A DNA stretch of 64,000 bases. It comes from Paludibacter sp. (GTDB taxonomy: Bacteria; Bacteroidota; Bacteroidia; Bacteroidales; Paludibacteraceae). The DNA is taken from contig JAFLKK010000004.1 in assembly GCA_019163375.1 (NCBI GenBank), positions 434,001-498,000 on the forward strand, written 5' to 3'. Each line of letters opens with the position of its first letter. Positions within the stretch are counted from its first letter, which is position 1. The position numbers and the translations under genes were made by a program. Positions 1-8,942 of the stretch are shown here, piece after piece. Under the pieces are notes generated by a model that was not told the DNA's origin, ran no database searches, and saw nothing but the letters and a program-made list of their open reading frames with translations.

Positions 1-1072
1 TTGCTTCCAGATTGAAATATTTGAAGTAAACGTGATTAGGATCAAATGACTTTTTAAGTACGGGAGTGTTTGCCACATTATAGCCGAAGGAGTTGTCTGT
101 AAGTTCAACTCCTTTTACATTCACATCCCAGTCATTTGCAACTACAACGGCAGGTTCAGCATTTTTAGGTTTTGTTTTTGAGCTTGAATTTACGCTGCTG
201 TATTTTACATCGCTTTTCGTCAAATGAATTTTATCCAGTGTCACCAACTGTTTTCGTAAATCTACAGAACCATCGTTTAATTCAAACTCCTGAATACCAG
301 CAAAAACAGATTGGTGTTGAACGGAATCCTCGTAGGTGATGGTGGAATTGTTGATTCGAATTTTATGAGCTGAAATTAATGGCAGAACAGTTCCTGAACT
401 CTGTGTCTTTACTTTTTGTGATACTTTCATTATCACCTTTGCCTTTATACCGTCCACCAACAAATTATCGATGCCATAAACGGCATTTTTCAGGTCGAGT
501 TTATCTACCTTCAATTCCAGATTTTTGAGAAATGCATTCACATCTGTTCCCCCAAACTCGTCATCGTAACGAAGTTGGATATTTTTCAGGCTCACATTAT
601 CTATTGAGAATGTCCACTTGGAAGGTGTTTTGGTTGTGTCCTTTTTGGTAGAATCCGCAAAAGCGGTTATCAGAAAATTGTAATTAAACAGCGAATCAGT
701 TTTGGTGCTGTACAAGTTTAGCTTCACATTTTCCAAGCTAACATTATTGATATTTATTCTGCTGACGAATAAATCTTTGATGGCTATATTGATGTCAGCC
801 GCCCCGGCATATATCATGGTGTCCTTTTTTTGATCTTCCAGAAAAAGGCCTTCCAGCACTACCGTTTTGGGGAAAGAGATACTGACGCTTTCAATTTCAA
901 CGCGCGTATGCGTTTTGTTACTCACAAAGGTAGTTGCATAATTTACAATCCGGGTTTGAACAAAGGGGATTTGAATGATGGCGGCTATGAGGAGGAAGAT
1001 AAGCACGAAGATGACAACCACCCACAAGATTGCTTTCAGTATTTTCTTTATGATAGGAAGCGCTTTATTCAT
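1..1072 (-). CDS. TamB/AsmA-like translocation and assembly protein, N-terminal part
   Basis: This is the first 357 codons of a gene that runs off the left edge. It opens with a basic N-terminus and one membrane anchor (residues about 12-33, rich in V, I, F and L), followed by repetitive beta-rich sequence with phrases such as VSLENVKLNLYS and VSLKNIQLRYDD that recur at intervals. This is the look of AsmA/TamB-type proteins that bridge the periplasm from the inner membrane and help transport lipids or assemble outer-membrane proteins. The diagnostic C-terminal DUF490 domain lies outside the window, so AsmA-like is the safe reading and TamB the likely one. The start ATG at 1070-1072 is the only one before the anchor. 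Confidence 0.7.
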   Translation of the reverse strand, partial: MNKALPIIKKILKAILWVVVIFVLIFLLIAAIIQIPFVQTRIVNYATTFVSNKTHTRVEIESVSISFPKTVVLEGLFLEDQKKDTMIYAGAADINIAIKDLFVSRININNVSLENVKLNLYSTKTDSLFNYNFLITAFADSTKKDTTKTPSKWTFSIDNVSLKNIQLRYDDEFGGTDVNAFLKNLELKVDKLDLKNAVYGIDNLLVDGIKAKVIMKVSQKVKTQSSGTVLPLISAHKIRINNSTITYEDSVQHQSVFAGIQEFELNDGSVDLRKQLVTLDKIHLTKSDVKYSSVNSSSKTKPKNAEPAVVVANDWDVNVKGVELTDNSFGYNVANTPVLKKSFDPNHVYFKYFNLEA

Positions 1073-1188
1073 TGAAAATTAAATTGTTCATTGGCAGATC
1101 GCAACAATCGCCGGTATGTTTTATGCGAAGGATAAGTTGATCATTTTGAAATTGGCTATGACCACTTAGCTTTCCTTAAATTGATTCG

Positions 1189-1479
1189 TTATTCATAAAT
1201 TCCCAGCCTGTTTTTGAGCATTGTCAGTTCGTCTTGCAAAGCATTAACGCGCTCTAATAAATGACTGATGGTTTCAATACCTTCGAGATTGATATCCAGT
1301 TCGTAATAGAAGCGAACAAATTTCTCCAACTGAAGAAGTTGCTTGGAATCAATGAACCATGCATTTTCAATCATAGTAATTTCAATCAGTCCGTTTTGTT
1401 GTAACGAATCGACAAATGAAATTTCAATTTCGTGTTTAGCACAAAATTCGTCCAGGGCTATCAAACTTTCTATTTGCAT
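1189..1479 (-). CDS. cbpM: CbpM-type chaperone modulator
   Basis: A 96-residue all-helical protein with a MerR-like helix-turn-helix look in the first half (FCAKHEIEISFVDSLQQNGLIE) and a coiled-coil tail (LLERVNALQDELTMLKNRL). Its length and its place directly downstream of the DnaJ-like cbpA gene match CbpM, which binds the J-domain of CbpA and blocks its co-chaperone and DNA-binding activity. The two genes are 87 bp apart on the same strand and probably form one operon. The gap is made of degenerate 7-bp purine-rich repeats described separately. The functional assignment rests on gene order and size as much as on sequence. Confidence 0.75.
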   Translation of the reverse strand: MQIESLIALDEFCAKHEIEISFVDSLQQNGLIEITMIENAWFIDSKQLLQLEKFVRFYYELDINLEGIETISHLLERVNALQDELTMLKNRLGIYE

Positions 1480-1566
1480 TTTTTTTCGTCTATGGTCAAA
1501 GGTCTATTGTCTATGGTCTTGATTGTTAATGCCTATCTTTGTTCTTTAATCTTTGCTCTTTCGTCT
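1480..1566 (-). repeat. Degenerate heptamer repeat (ATAGACC/AAAGACA type)
   Basis: The gap between cbpA and cbpM consists of short purine-rich units on the minus strand, such as ATAGACC, ATAGACA and AAAGATT, spaced about seven bases apart. A closely similar block occurs at 49205-49320. It looks like a slippage-prone simple repeat and no coding signal is visible. Confidence 0.55.
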
Positions 1567-2463
1567 TTAATCTTTTGTCTTTCTTAGTTCTTCGAACAAA
1601 GCCTTTTGTTTTTCAGTCAGGTTTGTCGGGATCTTAATGTTGAACGTTAGCTGTAAATCGCCAAATTGTCCTTCGCTTTTGTAAACAGGAAATCCCTTGC
1701 CTTTCAAATTTACTTTCGTTCCATTTTGTGTTTCGGGTTTTATTTTCAATTTTACTTTTCCATCCAGCGTGTCGATGGTAATTTCTCCACCCAGCACAGC
1801 CGTGTACATATCTACATCCACCGTTTGAAACAAATTATGTCCTAAGCGTTTTATCTTGGAATGGTTGCCAATGACGAATGAAATATACAAATCACCGTTG
1901 GGAGCACCATTAATTCCCGGACCACCATGGCCTGAGATTTTAATCGTCTGCCCGTTTTCCACGCCTGCAGGAATGGTGATACGGATGGTTTTACCATTTA
2001 CCGTTAGCGTTTGTTTATGAGTGCTGTAGGCATCTATCAGTTCCAGGCGCATCTCGGTAGTGTAATCTTCGCCGCGGTACTTTACCTGTCGGCCTCTGTT
2101 GCTACCTCCACCTCCAAACATTGATTCAAAAAAATCGGAAAAATCACTTCCACGCTGTCCGCCGGAGAAACCACCACCATACGAACCTGCCGATTGAGCT
2201 TGTGATTGCTGTTGTTTTTGCTTTTCAAACTCTTCAGCATGTTGCCAGTCTTTACCGTATTGATCGTACTTCTTCCGTTTTTCAGGATCGCTCAGTACTT
2301 CGTTGGCTTCATTTATTTGCTGAAAATTAGTCTTTGCATCGGCATTGTTCGGATTTAAATCGGGGTGATATTTACGAGCCAACTTTCTGTAGGCATTCCT
2401 GACATCTTTTGCCGATGCCGATTTATCCAATCCTAATACCTTATAGTAATCTATGAAATTCAT
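1567..2463 (-). CDS. cbpA: CbpA-type DnaJ co-chaperone
   Basis: A 298-residue J-protein. Residues about 4-70 form a J-domain with the HPD motif (KYHPDLNP) that stimulates DnaK ATPase. A Gly/Phe/Ser-rich linker follows (about 90-125), then the two C-terminal substrate-binding beta-barrel domains (from about 128), with GVENGQTIKISGHG typical of DnaJ_C. There is no CxxCxGxG zinc finger, which separates CbpA from DnaJ. CbpA works with DnaK in stress and can bind curved DNA. The downstream cbpM supports the call. A TACCTTTG-type box on the minus strand at 2537-2544 could be its -7 element, but it lies inside a repeat. Confidence 0.9.
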   Translation of the reverse strand: MNFIDYYKVLGLDKSASAKDVRNAYRKLARKYHPDLNPNNADAKTNFQQINEANEVLSDPEKRKKYDQYGKDWQHAEEFEKQKQQQSQAQSAGSYGGGFSGGQRGSDFSDFFESMFGGGGSNRGRQVKYRGEDYTTEMRLELIDAYSTHKQTLTVNGKTIRITIPAGVENGQTIKISGHGGPGINGAPNGDLYISFVIGNHSKIKRLGHNLFQTVDVDMYTAVLGGEITIDTLDGKVKLKIKPETQNGTKVNLKGKGFPVYKSEGQFGDLQLTFNIKIPTNLTEKQKALFEELRKTKD

Positions 2464-2530
2464 AATTATACAATTAATTAAGACAAACAGAAAAATTGTT
2501 TGCGGTCAAATAAAACAAAGGAATACGTGT

Positions 2531-2645
2531 AACCGCAAAGGTACTAATAGTTTAATATAAATACAGTGCACTAAGATAAAACCAGAGAATGTCAGAAGTT
2601 TTAAACTTTGTGTCACTAGGTGTCCTTAGTGACTTAGTGTTGTGT
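2531..2645. repeat. CACTAAG-type inverted-repeat element, copy 1
   Basis: A short non-coding element whose right arm reads as tandem TTAGTGAC and CTTAGTG units, with a weaker matching CACTAAG arm on the left. Fuller copies are at 27761-27966, 42581-42900 and 55367-55500. Confidence 0.5.
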
Positions 2646-2650
2646 TTTTG

Positions 2651-2842
2651 TTAATTATCCCTGATAGTTTGTATCAAACTGATGCCCGAAATGAAGAATA
2701 CAAGTCCGAGTATAGTAAAAATAACAACTTCTTTGATGGCGTGTGTGCCACCTGACAAATTTACAAATAAAATCGCAGCATAAATCAGGCCGCCAATTCC
2801 GAGCACAGTTAGTAATGCTCCAAAAATTCTCTTGATATTCAT
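2651..2842 (-). CDS. Small two-helix membrane protein, stress regulon member
   Basis: A 63-residue protein that starts MNIKRIFGALLTVLG and holds two hydrophobic helices (about residues 5-25 and 35-55) with a short loop between. I do not recognise a named family. The start at 2842 is chosen over an upstream in-frame ATG at 2893 because that one lies on the probable transcription start: a CATCTTTG -7 box sits at 2891-2898. The 21-bp-spaced regulon boxes (2920-2956) lie directly upstream, so the gene probably responds to the same stress signal as its many neighbours in this window. Small membrane proteins of this sort often accompany envelope stress genes. Confidence 0.65.
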   Translation of the reverse strand: MNIKRIFGALLTVLGIGGLIYAAILFVNLSGGTHAIKEVVIFTILGLVFFISGISLIQTIRDN

Positions 2843-2919
2843 ATTGTTTGGTTTAATAAAAATCAGTTTGAATGGAAATATCCCACGGTACAAAGATGAT
2901 ATATATCAGAGGGTTTTGT

Positions 2920-2956
2920 GTTACATAATTTCACAACAAACTTACATAATTCACAC
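2920..2956 (-). promoter_or_regulatory. Regulon element 1 (two boxes, 21 bp apart)
   Basis: Boxes TTACATAAT begin at 2921 and 2942, the second followed by TCACAC. The -7 box (minus strand CATCTTTG) is at 2891-2898, 23 bp from the proximal box. It serves the 63-residue membrane protein at 2651-2842. Confidence 0.75.
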
Positions 2957-3009
2957 TTGCTTTTGGATGCACTTCGGGAACGTTGACTGCCTATCTATTT
3001 AAACAACCT

Positions 3010-3492
3010 TTATTTCTTATTGTTTATTGTAATGGCTTTTAATTCAATACCTATTTCATCTACATGTTGATTCATTGTAGCCTTAAACAATTCCCACTTT
3101 AGTTTTTCGTCTTTGTTGTATTCGTCCAGCAATATGGATAAACCGTTGTTTTGCTTTTCCAGTTCGGTTATTTTCTTACTCCAATCTCCGCTGTTATTGC
3201 TACTTTTCTTTATCTCAATAATTCTGTTTTGATTGATTTGAATTCTTGTTGATATTTCCTGTTTAAATTCGGTTCGTTCGTCAATAATTTCTTTTTTTAC
3301 CACCGACTTGGGTTTGGAAATTTCAAAAGTCATGGCTTCATTCACCACAGCACTATCGTTTGTCTGTTTTTTTTCCTGCTTCACACGATTGAAGGCGGCA
3401 TCGTTTCTCTGTTCGCGCGAAGTGCATGAAACAACCATCGCCATCAGGAATAGGGCAGCAACTTTTGTAAGTATTTTCTTTTTTAAATGCAT
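3010..3492 (-). CDS. Coiled-coil lipoprotein, paralogue A
   Basis: A 160-residue lipoprotein: signal peptide with lipobox VVSC (Cys at about residue 23), then a charged helical body. The C-terminal part carries a pattern (KITELEKQNN, then W-x-x-FK-x-x-x-N) shared with the lipoproteins at 51386-51832 and 54520-54987. Those three are clearly paralogues with the same order of parts: lipobox, coiled coil, W..FK..N end. No enzymatic motif is visible. It lies 66 bp downstream of the DUF4239 gene and is probably co-transcribed from the regulon promoter at about 4440. Likely role (inferred): an envelope structural or sensing lipoprotein. Confidence 0.7.
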   Translation of the reverse strand: MHLKKKILTKVAALFLMAMVVSCTSREQRNDAAFNRVKQEKKQTNDSAVVNEAMTFEISKPKSVVKKEIIDERTEFKQEISTRIQINQNRIIEIKKSSNNSGDWSKKITELEKQNNGLSILLDEYNKDEKLKWELFKATMNQHVDEIGIELKAITINNKK

Positions 3493-3558
3493 ATGTTTAT
3501 ATTTATGTGACTAGTAAGCCGGTTGTTCTTGTAACTATTTACAAAAACTGTATTGTAG

Positions 3559-4386
3559 TTACTTCTGCTGTGTGGCATTCGTAGCGTGAGGATCGGGAGT
3601 CCATTGTTCCATGGTAAATATCTCTTTGTACGATTTTGGTTCAATACCCAGACTGCCCGAATAGGGGTGATCCAGCATAATGATGATAAAGAAGATCATG
3701 CCAATAAAGACACCCATTAATCCATTGAGGGTGATGTGCATGATGGAATGTTCGATATCCATGAGCATGGCACAGAGCAAGGTAATCAACGCTCCGAAAA
3801 GAATGGGCAACCACAAAGGTCCGGGGATCTCGGTTTCCATAGAGCTAATCCTAAGTTGGCGATAAGCGGCCAGCTGATTTAAATGACTAAACATCTCGGC
3901 AACCAATTGTACCTGAAAAGGATTTTTCGGGTTGAGATTTTCCATTTTATTAAAAACACGATTTAAGGACACAGTCGTTTTGCGACTGGTATTGAGGTGC
4001 TCCATTTTTGGAAATTCATCGTCAATGACATTATACACAAAATCGAGGTACACGATCATAAGTTGTTTGGATTCCAATGTGTCAGGATAATATTTTATGT
4101 CGCGGTACATGCCCATGGCCGAGCTACCCTCTTTTACCACATTGCCCCGCGTATCGTTCAGTTGCCCCCACACCATAAACACCACAAAACTAAGAAACAT
4201 AGAATAGAAACTGGCGATGGCCAGAAACAAAAAGCCTGTAACTTCATTGTGCGAGCGTAAAATTCTGACGTTGATGTTTCTGCGAAAGAAATAGGTTCCC
4301 AATCCCGCCACTACACCTCCAAATAAGAGTAGCAACAGAAAAAGTAAAAAAGGCGGTATCTGCAACATATAGTAAGTAATGGCCAT
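3559..4386 (-). CDS. DUF4239 (bestrophin-like) membrane protein
   Basis: A 275-residue membrane protein. Two N-terminal helices (about 10-30 and 50-72) and two C-terminal helices (about 195-215 and 220-240) flank a soluble middle part. The phrases SHNEVTGFLFLAIASFYS and LDHPYSGSLGIEP are characteristic of DUF4239, a family of unknown function distantly likened to bestrophin anion channels. It is the first gene behind regulon element 2 and is followed by lipoprotein A, so the pair is probably one operon. The family is uncharacterised and transport activity is only a guess. Confidence 0.8.
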   Translation of the reverse strand: MAITYYMLQIPPFLLFLLLLLFGGVVAGLGTYFFRRNINVRILRSHNEVTGFLFLAIASFYSMFLSFVVFMVWGQLNDTRGNVVKEGSSAMGMYRDIKYYPDTLESKQLMIVYLDFVYNVIDDEFPKMEHLNTSRKTTVSLNRVFNKMENLNPKNPFQVQLVAEMFSHLNQLAAYRQLRISSMETEIPGPLWLPILFGALITLLCAMLMDIEHSIMHITLNGLMGVFIGMIFFIIIMLDHPYSGSLGIEPKSYKEIFTMEQWTPDPHATNATQQK

Positions 4387-4461
4387 TTGTTTCTCTGATT
4401 TTCCGGTGAAAATAAAATAATAATCTGTGTCACAAAGGTAGTGGCGGAGGTGTCAAATCGT

Positions 4462-4498
4462 GTTACAGAATAATGGGCGGGATTTACATGATTCACAT
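4462..4498 (-). promoter_or_regulatory. Regulon element 2
   Basis: Boxes begin at 4463 (TTACAGAAT) and 4484 (TTACATGATTCACA), 21 bp apart. A perfect TACCTTTG -7 box lies at 4433-4440, 23 bp from the proximal box. It serves the DUF4239 and lipoprotein A operon. Confidence 0.8.
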
Positions 4499-4607
4499 GT
4501 TTATCGGGGAGTAGACAGTTTCCTGATTTCTATGTATTTTCGCAGCAGCTTACACACAAAAAATGCTCTTTGGCATTTCCATAAGCCAAATCAGATGAAA
4601 ATGAATT

Positions 4608-4686
4608 GAAGAATAGAACCTGCCTGCGGTAGGCAGGTTCTATTCTTTAGAATAAATACGACAATCTATTCTGACCACTACTAAGC
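4608..4686. repeat. Hairpin repeat GAATAGAACCTGCC, copy 1
   Basis: A perfect 15-bp stem (4611-4625 with 4631-4645, loop of 5) is followed by AATAAATACGACA and TATTCTGACCACTACTAA. The whole unit recurs at 42722-42800, and a related stem at 39812-39846. Here it lies just downstream of the uspA-like gene, where it could also end transcription, though the minus strand shows no T-run. Confidence 0.7.
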
Positions 4687-4690
4687 TCAG

Positions 4691-5140
4691 TTAAGAACTA
4701 ATCTTTTTTGTAGGTATAATGTAAAGTGGGATAGATGTTTTCTTTAGTACTTCTTCAGTAGCACTTCCCAAAAGAATATTTTCCAACCACTTACGGCTGT
4801 GCGATCCCATAACGATAATGTTAGCATTCAGGTCTTTTGCTGTTTTCAATATTGTTTCAGCAACATCTCCTTCTTTGATAACGATTTTTATGGACTCATC
4901 GCCGAGATGATTTTTGGCCTTGTTGAGAAACGCTCCGGTTGATTTATGTAAGTCATTCAAAATCTCCACATGGAACGTGTGCATATAACTATATCCCGAG
5001 TAATAGACCATTTGTTCGGAGATTACATGCAGCAATATTGTTTCGGCATTCATAGCGTTTGCCATCAAATAGCCTTCATCGGCGACTTTAAGCGATGTTT
5101 CATCGTAGTCCAATGCAATCAAAACTTTCTTTGTTTTCAT
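4691..5140 (-). CDS. Universal stress protein (UspA family)
   Basis: A 149-residue Usp domain starting MKTKKVLIALDYDETS; an extra upstream ATG adds only two residues. The fold markers are the first beta strand with the D of LDYDE, HVISEQ, and the C-terminal loop GSHSRKWLENILLGS. The usual nucleotide loop is G-x2-G-x9-G-S/T; here the second Gly is Ser, as in two other Usps of this window, so ATP binding may differ. It is closest in sequence to the Usp at 34795-35253. No regulon boxes are visible upstream, unlike for that paralogue. Usps support survival in stress and growth arrest. Confidence 0.9.
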   Translation of the reverse strand: MKTKKVLIALDYDETSLKVADEGYLMANAMNAETILLHVISEQMVYYSGYSYMHTFHVEILNDLHKSTGAFLNKAKNHLGDESIKIVIKEGDVAETILKTAKDLNANIIVMGSHSRKWLENILLGSATEEVLKKTSIPLYIIPTKKISS

Positions 5141-5263
5141 GACCATTGAGTGTTTAAGATTTGATAATATGTTTCAGGCCGCAACTATGTATATATGAAA
5201 CAATTCTCAGCCAATTATTGCCGTGAAAATTAAAAAAAGATGTCACATTTAACGTGAATTATT

Positions 5264-8251
5264 TCATTTACCAATACCTCCCGGATTGGAAAAATCCAGA
5301 TTGAATACTACACGTACCCTGTCCTTAATAGATCCGGTTACCGATTGGATATTTGAACTAACCAGCAATGGAAAATGAATCTCGAAGAAATGCCATAAAC
5401 CCACCTTTATACCTGCTTCTGCAAAAAAAGGAGAGCGATGATTTGCGTCGAGTCCATGGTCGTTAAGCAATAGATTGACAAATGGTTTGACTCCTAATTT
5501 ACTTGCCCTACCGGGTAGGCTGCTTGACAAAGAAAGTGACACCAACCATTTACTATACCCAAGTTTCTCATTAATTGGCGATACCAGCCCACCTTCCGAA
5601 ATCGTCATTTGTCGCGAGAAAAAAGTGGTTGGATAAACTGCAAAACGGTCGGGATACATCCCTTCGAAGAGGTATTGTTCACGTCCGCTTCTGCCACTAG
5701 GTGCAAGTGCGTAAAAGGTATTAGAAGCTGTATTTTTCAACATAGCACCGGCGAATAATCGCAGTTCCAATCCATTGTTTCTGCCATTGTAGCTCTGCAG
5801 ATAATTGAAATCGACTGCAGCTTTTTGAAATGAACTGCCCGACTCTAATGAAACCAATAAATTGTAAGGATTGACCCAACTTGTTTTCTGCAAATTATAA
5901 CCCAACTGAACATATCCATTCATACTTGCTTTTTCCTTGTTTTCTATCTGATAAAGATCGGAAGCCAAAATATAACGTCCGTATATCTTTTGGCGCATGG
6001 GGTTAGTTGGCTGCTTGGTTCTGAAATGAATATCCAAACCGGCCATCACTTTTCGGTAGTTCTGATTGCCGGGAGCACCAAACTGTGTTCCTTCAAGGGT
6101 TATCTTTGCCAGACGAATAAAATTATTATAAGGCGTTATGTTGTATGAAATTTTCCCAAAACCGACTATATCCGAAGTGTTGAAGGTATAAAAAGGCATC
6201 ACAAAATACTGAAGCCGTTTGGGAATAACAAACCCGTTGTGCAATGCCACCCCCAGCATAAAACCATTTTCGCGGTTCCAGTTGGCAGCGGGCAGATACA
6301 TGAGTGAATGTTTCTCCGTATCTTCAATACTGAGTAAAAGCTGAGGTTGTATAGGATCAGCTTTGGGGAAAAGACCGGATGTATGAATATTGTTATTGAG
6401 CCTATATAGTTCAGGCATAACATGCCCGGGGTCAATTTTCAATTCAGTAAAATGACCTTGTGGAATGTCTATCCATTTCTGTTCTATAAAACCATCTTCC
6501 CATTTTTCAAAATGTACCGAATCATCCACCAATCCGGCAATAACTAAGGGCGAAGCCAGTTCACCTACATTTTCAATAAGTACCCGCTGGTTTTCGTAGC
6601 GAACCATTTTATAATCGAGTCGCTTGGTAGTGCGCAATACATCATCAAAAAACCAACTCAGATTTTTATTCGTGCGCGACTGAAAGGCTTGTCGAAGATC
6701 ATCAGGTTGTGGGTGCTTGAATTTCCAATTCCCATAATAATCATGCATTATCGCATCGAATAAGGTGTCACCCAGATAGGCTCGCAGGTAATTGAAAGCG
6801 ATGGCTGACTTATTGTACAGCATCAGGCTGTAATTCATATTGTCAAAATCGATAGAGCTTATATCTATGGGCTGCTCCAGATTATTGCGCGCAGACACCA
6901 ACCACTCCAGCTCCATCATCCTTTGTTCGGGAATCTTGTCGATATGAAAGAATTTTGCCTGCTTTTGCTTACTCAGATAATTCTCCCATAGTTTTTTGTC
7001 GGGATACCTTTTGGCCAGATAGCGCACTTCATAAGCCGTTGTAATTCCCTCGTCCATAAACGGAAACCTCCGTTCGTTAGAACCCAGTGCTGCATAAAAC
7101 CAGTTGTGACAGGCTTCGTGCGCTATAACTTTGTCCAACGAGTATGCATCTTTGGTGAGTCCAATAACCGTAATACCCGGATATTCCATTCCCAGACCGG
7201 CATTGAGAGCACTTTGCACAGCGGTAAAACTGTTGTAGGGATAATCGCCTATCCATTCCGAAAAATCGGCAATAGCATGATTAATATACGGTATTGCTTT
7301 TTTCCAAAGTGCGGATTGTTGATTGGTGAACATCAACCAGGTGGTTACTTCTTTGCCCGATGTAGGGAGCAGCACTTTTCCTTTCAATACATGAAAGCGT
7401 TTGTCGGCAAACCATGCAAAGTCATGAATGTTAGAGCCGGTGTAGTGCAGCGTTTTGGTTTGTGAGGAGGAGATGGGAAAGCTCACTGTTCCTTTCTTTG
7501 GATTGTTCATCCAACTGGTGTCGGCAGCAAGTTTGTTGAGTCGTACCAGTTCTTGTTTTGTTTGCAAATCTCCGGTTGCACCCACGGTGTAATTCTCGGG
7601 TAGCGTGATGCGAACATCAAAGCTTCCAAATTCCGAATAAAACTCGCCCTGATCGAGATAGGGCATTTGATGCCAACCGGTTTTGTCGTAAACAGCCGGT
7701 TTGGGGTACCATTGCGATACCTGATACGATTCGCCAATATGCCCCAGACGAGAAGTCACTCCTTTGGGAATATTGACATGAAAAGGCGTAGAGATAATAA
7801 TAGACTGACCGGGGTAAAGCGGTTTGTTCAATATGATTTTGCAAATGTCCGGTTGGTCGGGGAGGAGATCCCAACTCACTTTTTGGTTATCAACTTTGAA
7901 GTTTAACGAGTCCACGGATCCTCGCAGTTGTGGGTCGTCGAACAAGCGCTGCTTGCCTTTTTTTTCGAAAAGTTGTTTTGCCAGGTCGGTTGTATTGTTC
8001 GAATAGGCGTTAGGCCACAGATGAAAATACAGAAACAGCAGTGTGTCCGGTGAATTATTGAAATATTCCACCTTTTCGAAAGCCGACAACTCATGACGGT
8101 TATCATTGAGTGTAACGTCGATGCTGTAGTTTACTTTTTGCTGAAAGTACTGTTGCGAAAAAACCTTCGGAAGCATTCCAACTATCATCAAAAAAACGAA
8201 TAATGTCTGTATCCGTTTTCCGGTATTGAAATGTAGGCATGTGTTTTTCAC
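5264..8251 (-). CDS. M1-family zinc metallopeptidase with a C-terminal barrel-like extension
   Basis: A large secreted aminopeptidase-like protein. The gluzincin site HEACHNW, with the downstream Glu in MDEGITTAYE, marks family M1, and the substrate-side motif is GLGMEYPG instead of GAMEN. After the peptidase part (to about residue 620) come roughly 350 residues of alternating aromatic and hydrophobic strands ending in VRVVFNLDF, which resembles an outer-membrane barrel. Start: an ATG at 8323 lies inside a palindromic repeat and gives a poor N-terminus. The GTG at 8249-8251 gives a typical signal peptide ending VFSQQ, so it is preferred here. The gene is monocistronic as far as can be seen. 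Confidence 0.85.
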   Translation of the reverse strand: MKNTCLHFNTGKRIQTLFVFLMIVGMLPKVFSQQYFQQKVNYSIDVTLNDNRHELSAFEKVEYFNNSPDTLLFLYFHLWPNAYSNNTTDLAKQLFEKKGKQRLFDDPQLRGSVDSLNFKVDNQKVSWDLLPDQPDICKIILNKPLYPGQSIIISTPFHVNIPKGVTSRLGHIGESYQVSQWYPKPAVYDKTGWHQMPYLDQGEFYSEFGSFDVRITLPENYTVGATGDLQTKQELVRLNKLAADTSWMNNPKKGTVSFPISSSQTKTLHYTGSNIHDFAWFADKRFHVLKGKVLLPTSGKEVTTWLMFTNQQSALWKKAIPYINHAIADFSEWIGDYPYNSFTAVQSALNAGLGMEYPGITVIGLTKDAYSLDKVIAHEACHNWFYAALGSNERRFPFMDEGITTAYEVRYLAKRYPDKKLWENYLSKQKQAKFFHIDKIPEQRMMELEWLVSARNNLEQPIDISSIDFDNMNYSLMLYNKSAIAFNYLRAYLGDTLFDAIMHDYYGNWKFKHPQPDDLRQAFQSRTNKNLSWFFDDVLRTTKRLDYKMVRYENQRVLIENVGELASPLVIAGLVDDSVHFEKWEDGFIEQKWIDIPQGHFTELKIDPGHVMPELYRLNNNIHTSGLFPKADPIQPQLLLSIEDTEKHSLMYLPAANWNRENGFMLGVALHNGFVIPKRLQYFVMPFYTFNTSDIVGFGKISYNITPYNNFIRLAKITLEGTQFGAPGNQNYRKVMAGLDIHFRTKQPTNPMRQKIYGRYILASDLYQIENKEKASMNGYVQLGYNLQKTSWVNPYNLLVSLESGSSFQKAAVDFNYLQSYNGRNNGLELRLFAGAMLKNTASNTFYALAPSGRSGREQYLFEGMYPDRFAVYPTTFFSRQMTISEGGLVSPINEKLGYSKWLVSLSLSSSLPGRASKLGVKPFVNLLLNDHGLDANHRSPFFAEAGIKVGLWHFFEIHFPLLVSSNIQSVTGSIKDRVRVVFNLDFSNPGGIGK

Positions 8252-8308
8252 GGGTATGGTTTGGTTAGTTTGAATAGGGTCTGCTGAGAAACTCAAATGT
8301 TTTATTAG

Positions 8309-8455
8309 TTCGGTGCTCTGCACCTTTTGTAATCTATTAAATCAACTATTTCTACCAATGGTTTGCTGCTCTGCAGCTAATTTTAAGGTGCAGAGCACCG
8401 TACTATTTGTAGAAATAATTTTCCACCAAAAACAAAGGTGCAGAGCACCGAACCT
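8309..8455. repeat. Palindrome GGTGCAGAGCACC, three copies
   Basis: The sequence GGTGCTCTGCACC or its complement appears at about 8311-8323, 8389-8401 and 8440-8452, with a degenerate copy (GCTGCTCTGCAGC) near 8367. The copies form a cluster upstream of the M1 peptidase gene. Each can fold as a small hairpin. Confidence 0.65.
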
Positions 8456-8610
8456 TTGACGCAAGCTATTTTATCTTTTTCACTGTTTTCTCTTGCGCTC
8501 ATCACCCTAAACAGTGTCGCAACAGTCTTATTGTTAATGCAATAATTGTTTTTCAGCAGATACTAAGTAGTAAAAATCAATTGCTATTGCATTATAAACA
8601 TTAAATCAAC

Positions 8611-8844
8611 AACACATAGTAAAAACGTTGGATATCTATTGAATTGAAGATTAGTCTAATCGTTTAACAAGCATCAAACAATCAGTACACATAGTAAAAA
8701 CACCTATCGGTATTTTTGAAAGACAAGCTATCCTTCTATGTGTAAACACTAGAAGTGTTTCTATATAAACTTCAAAAAAAGACTATGTGGTACTATGTGA
8801 AAAATGGTACATCCCGAGCATCGGGGCTATGATAACTATGTGTT
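8611..8844. repeat. Inverted element with ACACATAGT ends
   Basis: AACACATAGT at 8611-8620 and ACACATAGTA at 8687-8696 face ACTATGTG at 8783-8790 and 8792-8799 and ACTATGTGTT at 8835-8844. The layout is like the CACTAAG elements but with another core. The inner part contains ACATCCCGAGCATCGGGG, a small palindrome also found inside the CACTAAG copies. No coding potential is visible in this 690-bp gap. Confidence 0.5.
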
Positions 8845-8882
8845 GAAAATCTGATATTGTTTCAACTCAACTGCTTTTATCT

Positions 8883-8922
8883 AAAAATAGAGCTCTGCAT
8901 AAACACAGAACTCTATTTTTTT
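8883..8922 (-). terminator. Hairpin terminator after the 8943-9254 gene
   Basis: A near-perfect stem AAAAATAGAGxTCTG with its complement and T-runs on both sides, so it could act in both directions. It sits just past the stop of the minus-strand gene. Confidence 0.7.
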
Positions 8923-8942
8923 ATGTGAAATAACCTTATTGA

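Noticed and set aside
5141-5263. Regulon element ahead of the first uspA-like gene
   Set aside because: CACATTTAACGTGAATTAT-like letters occur but not the paired boxes at 21 bp, and they lie on the M1 side of the gap.
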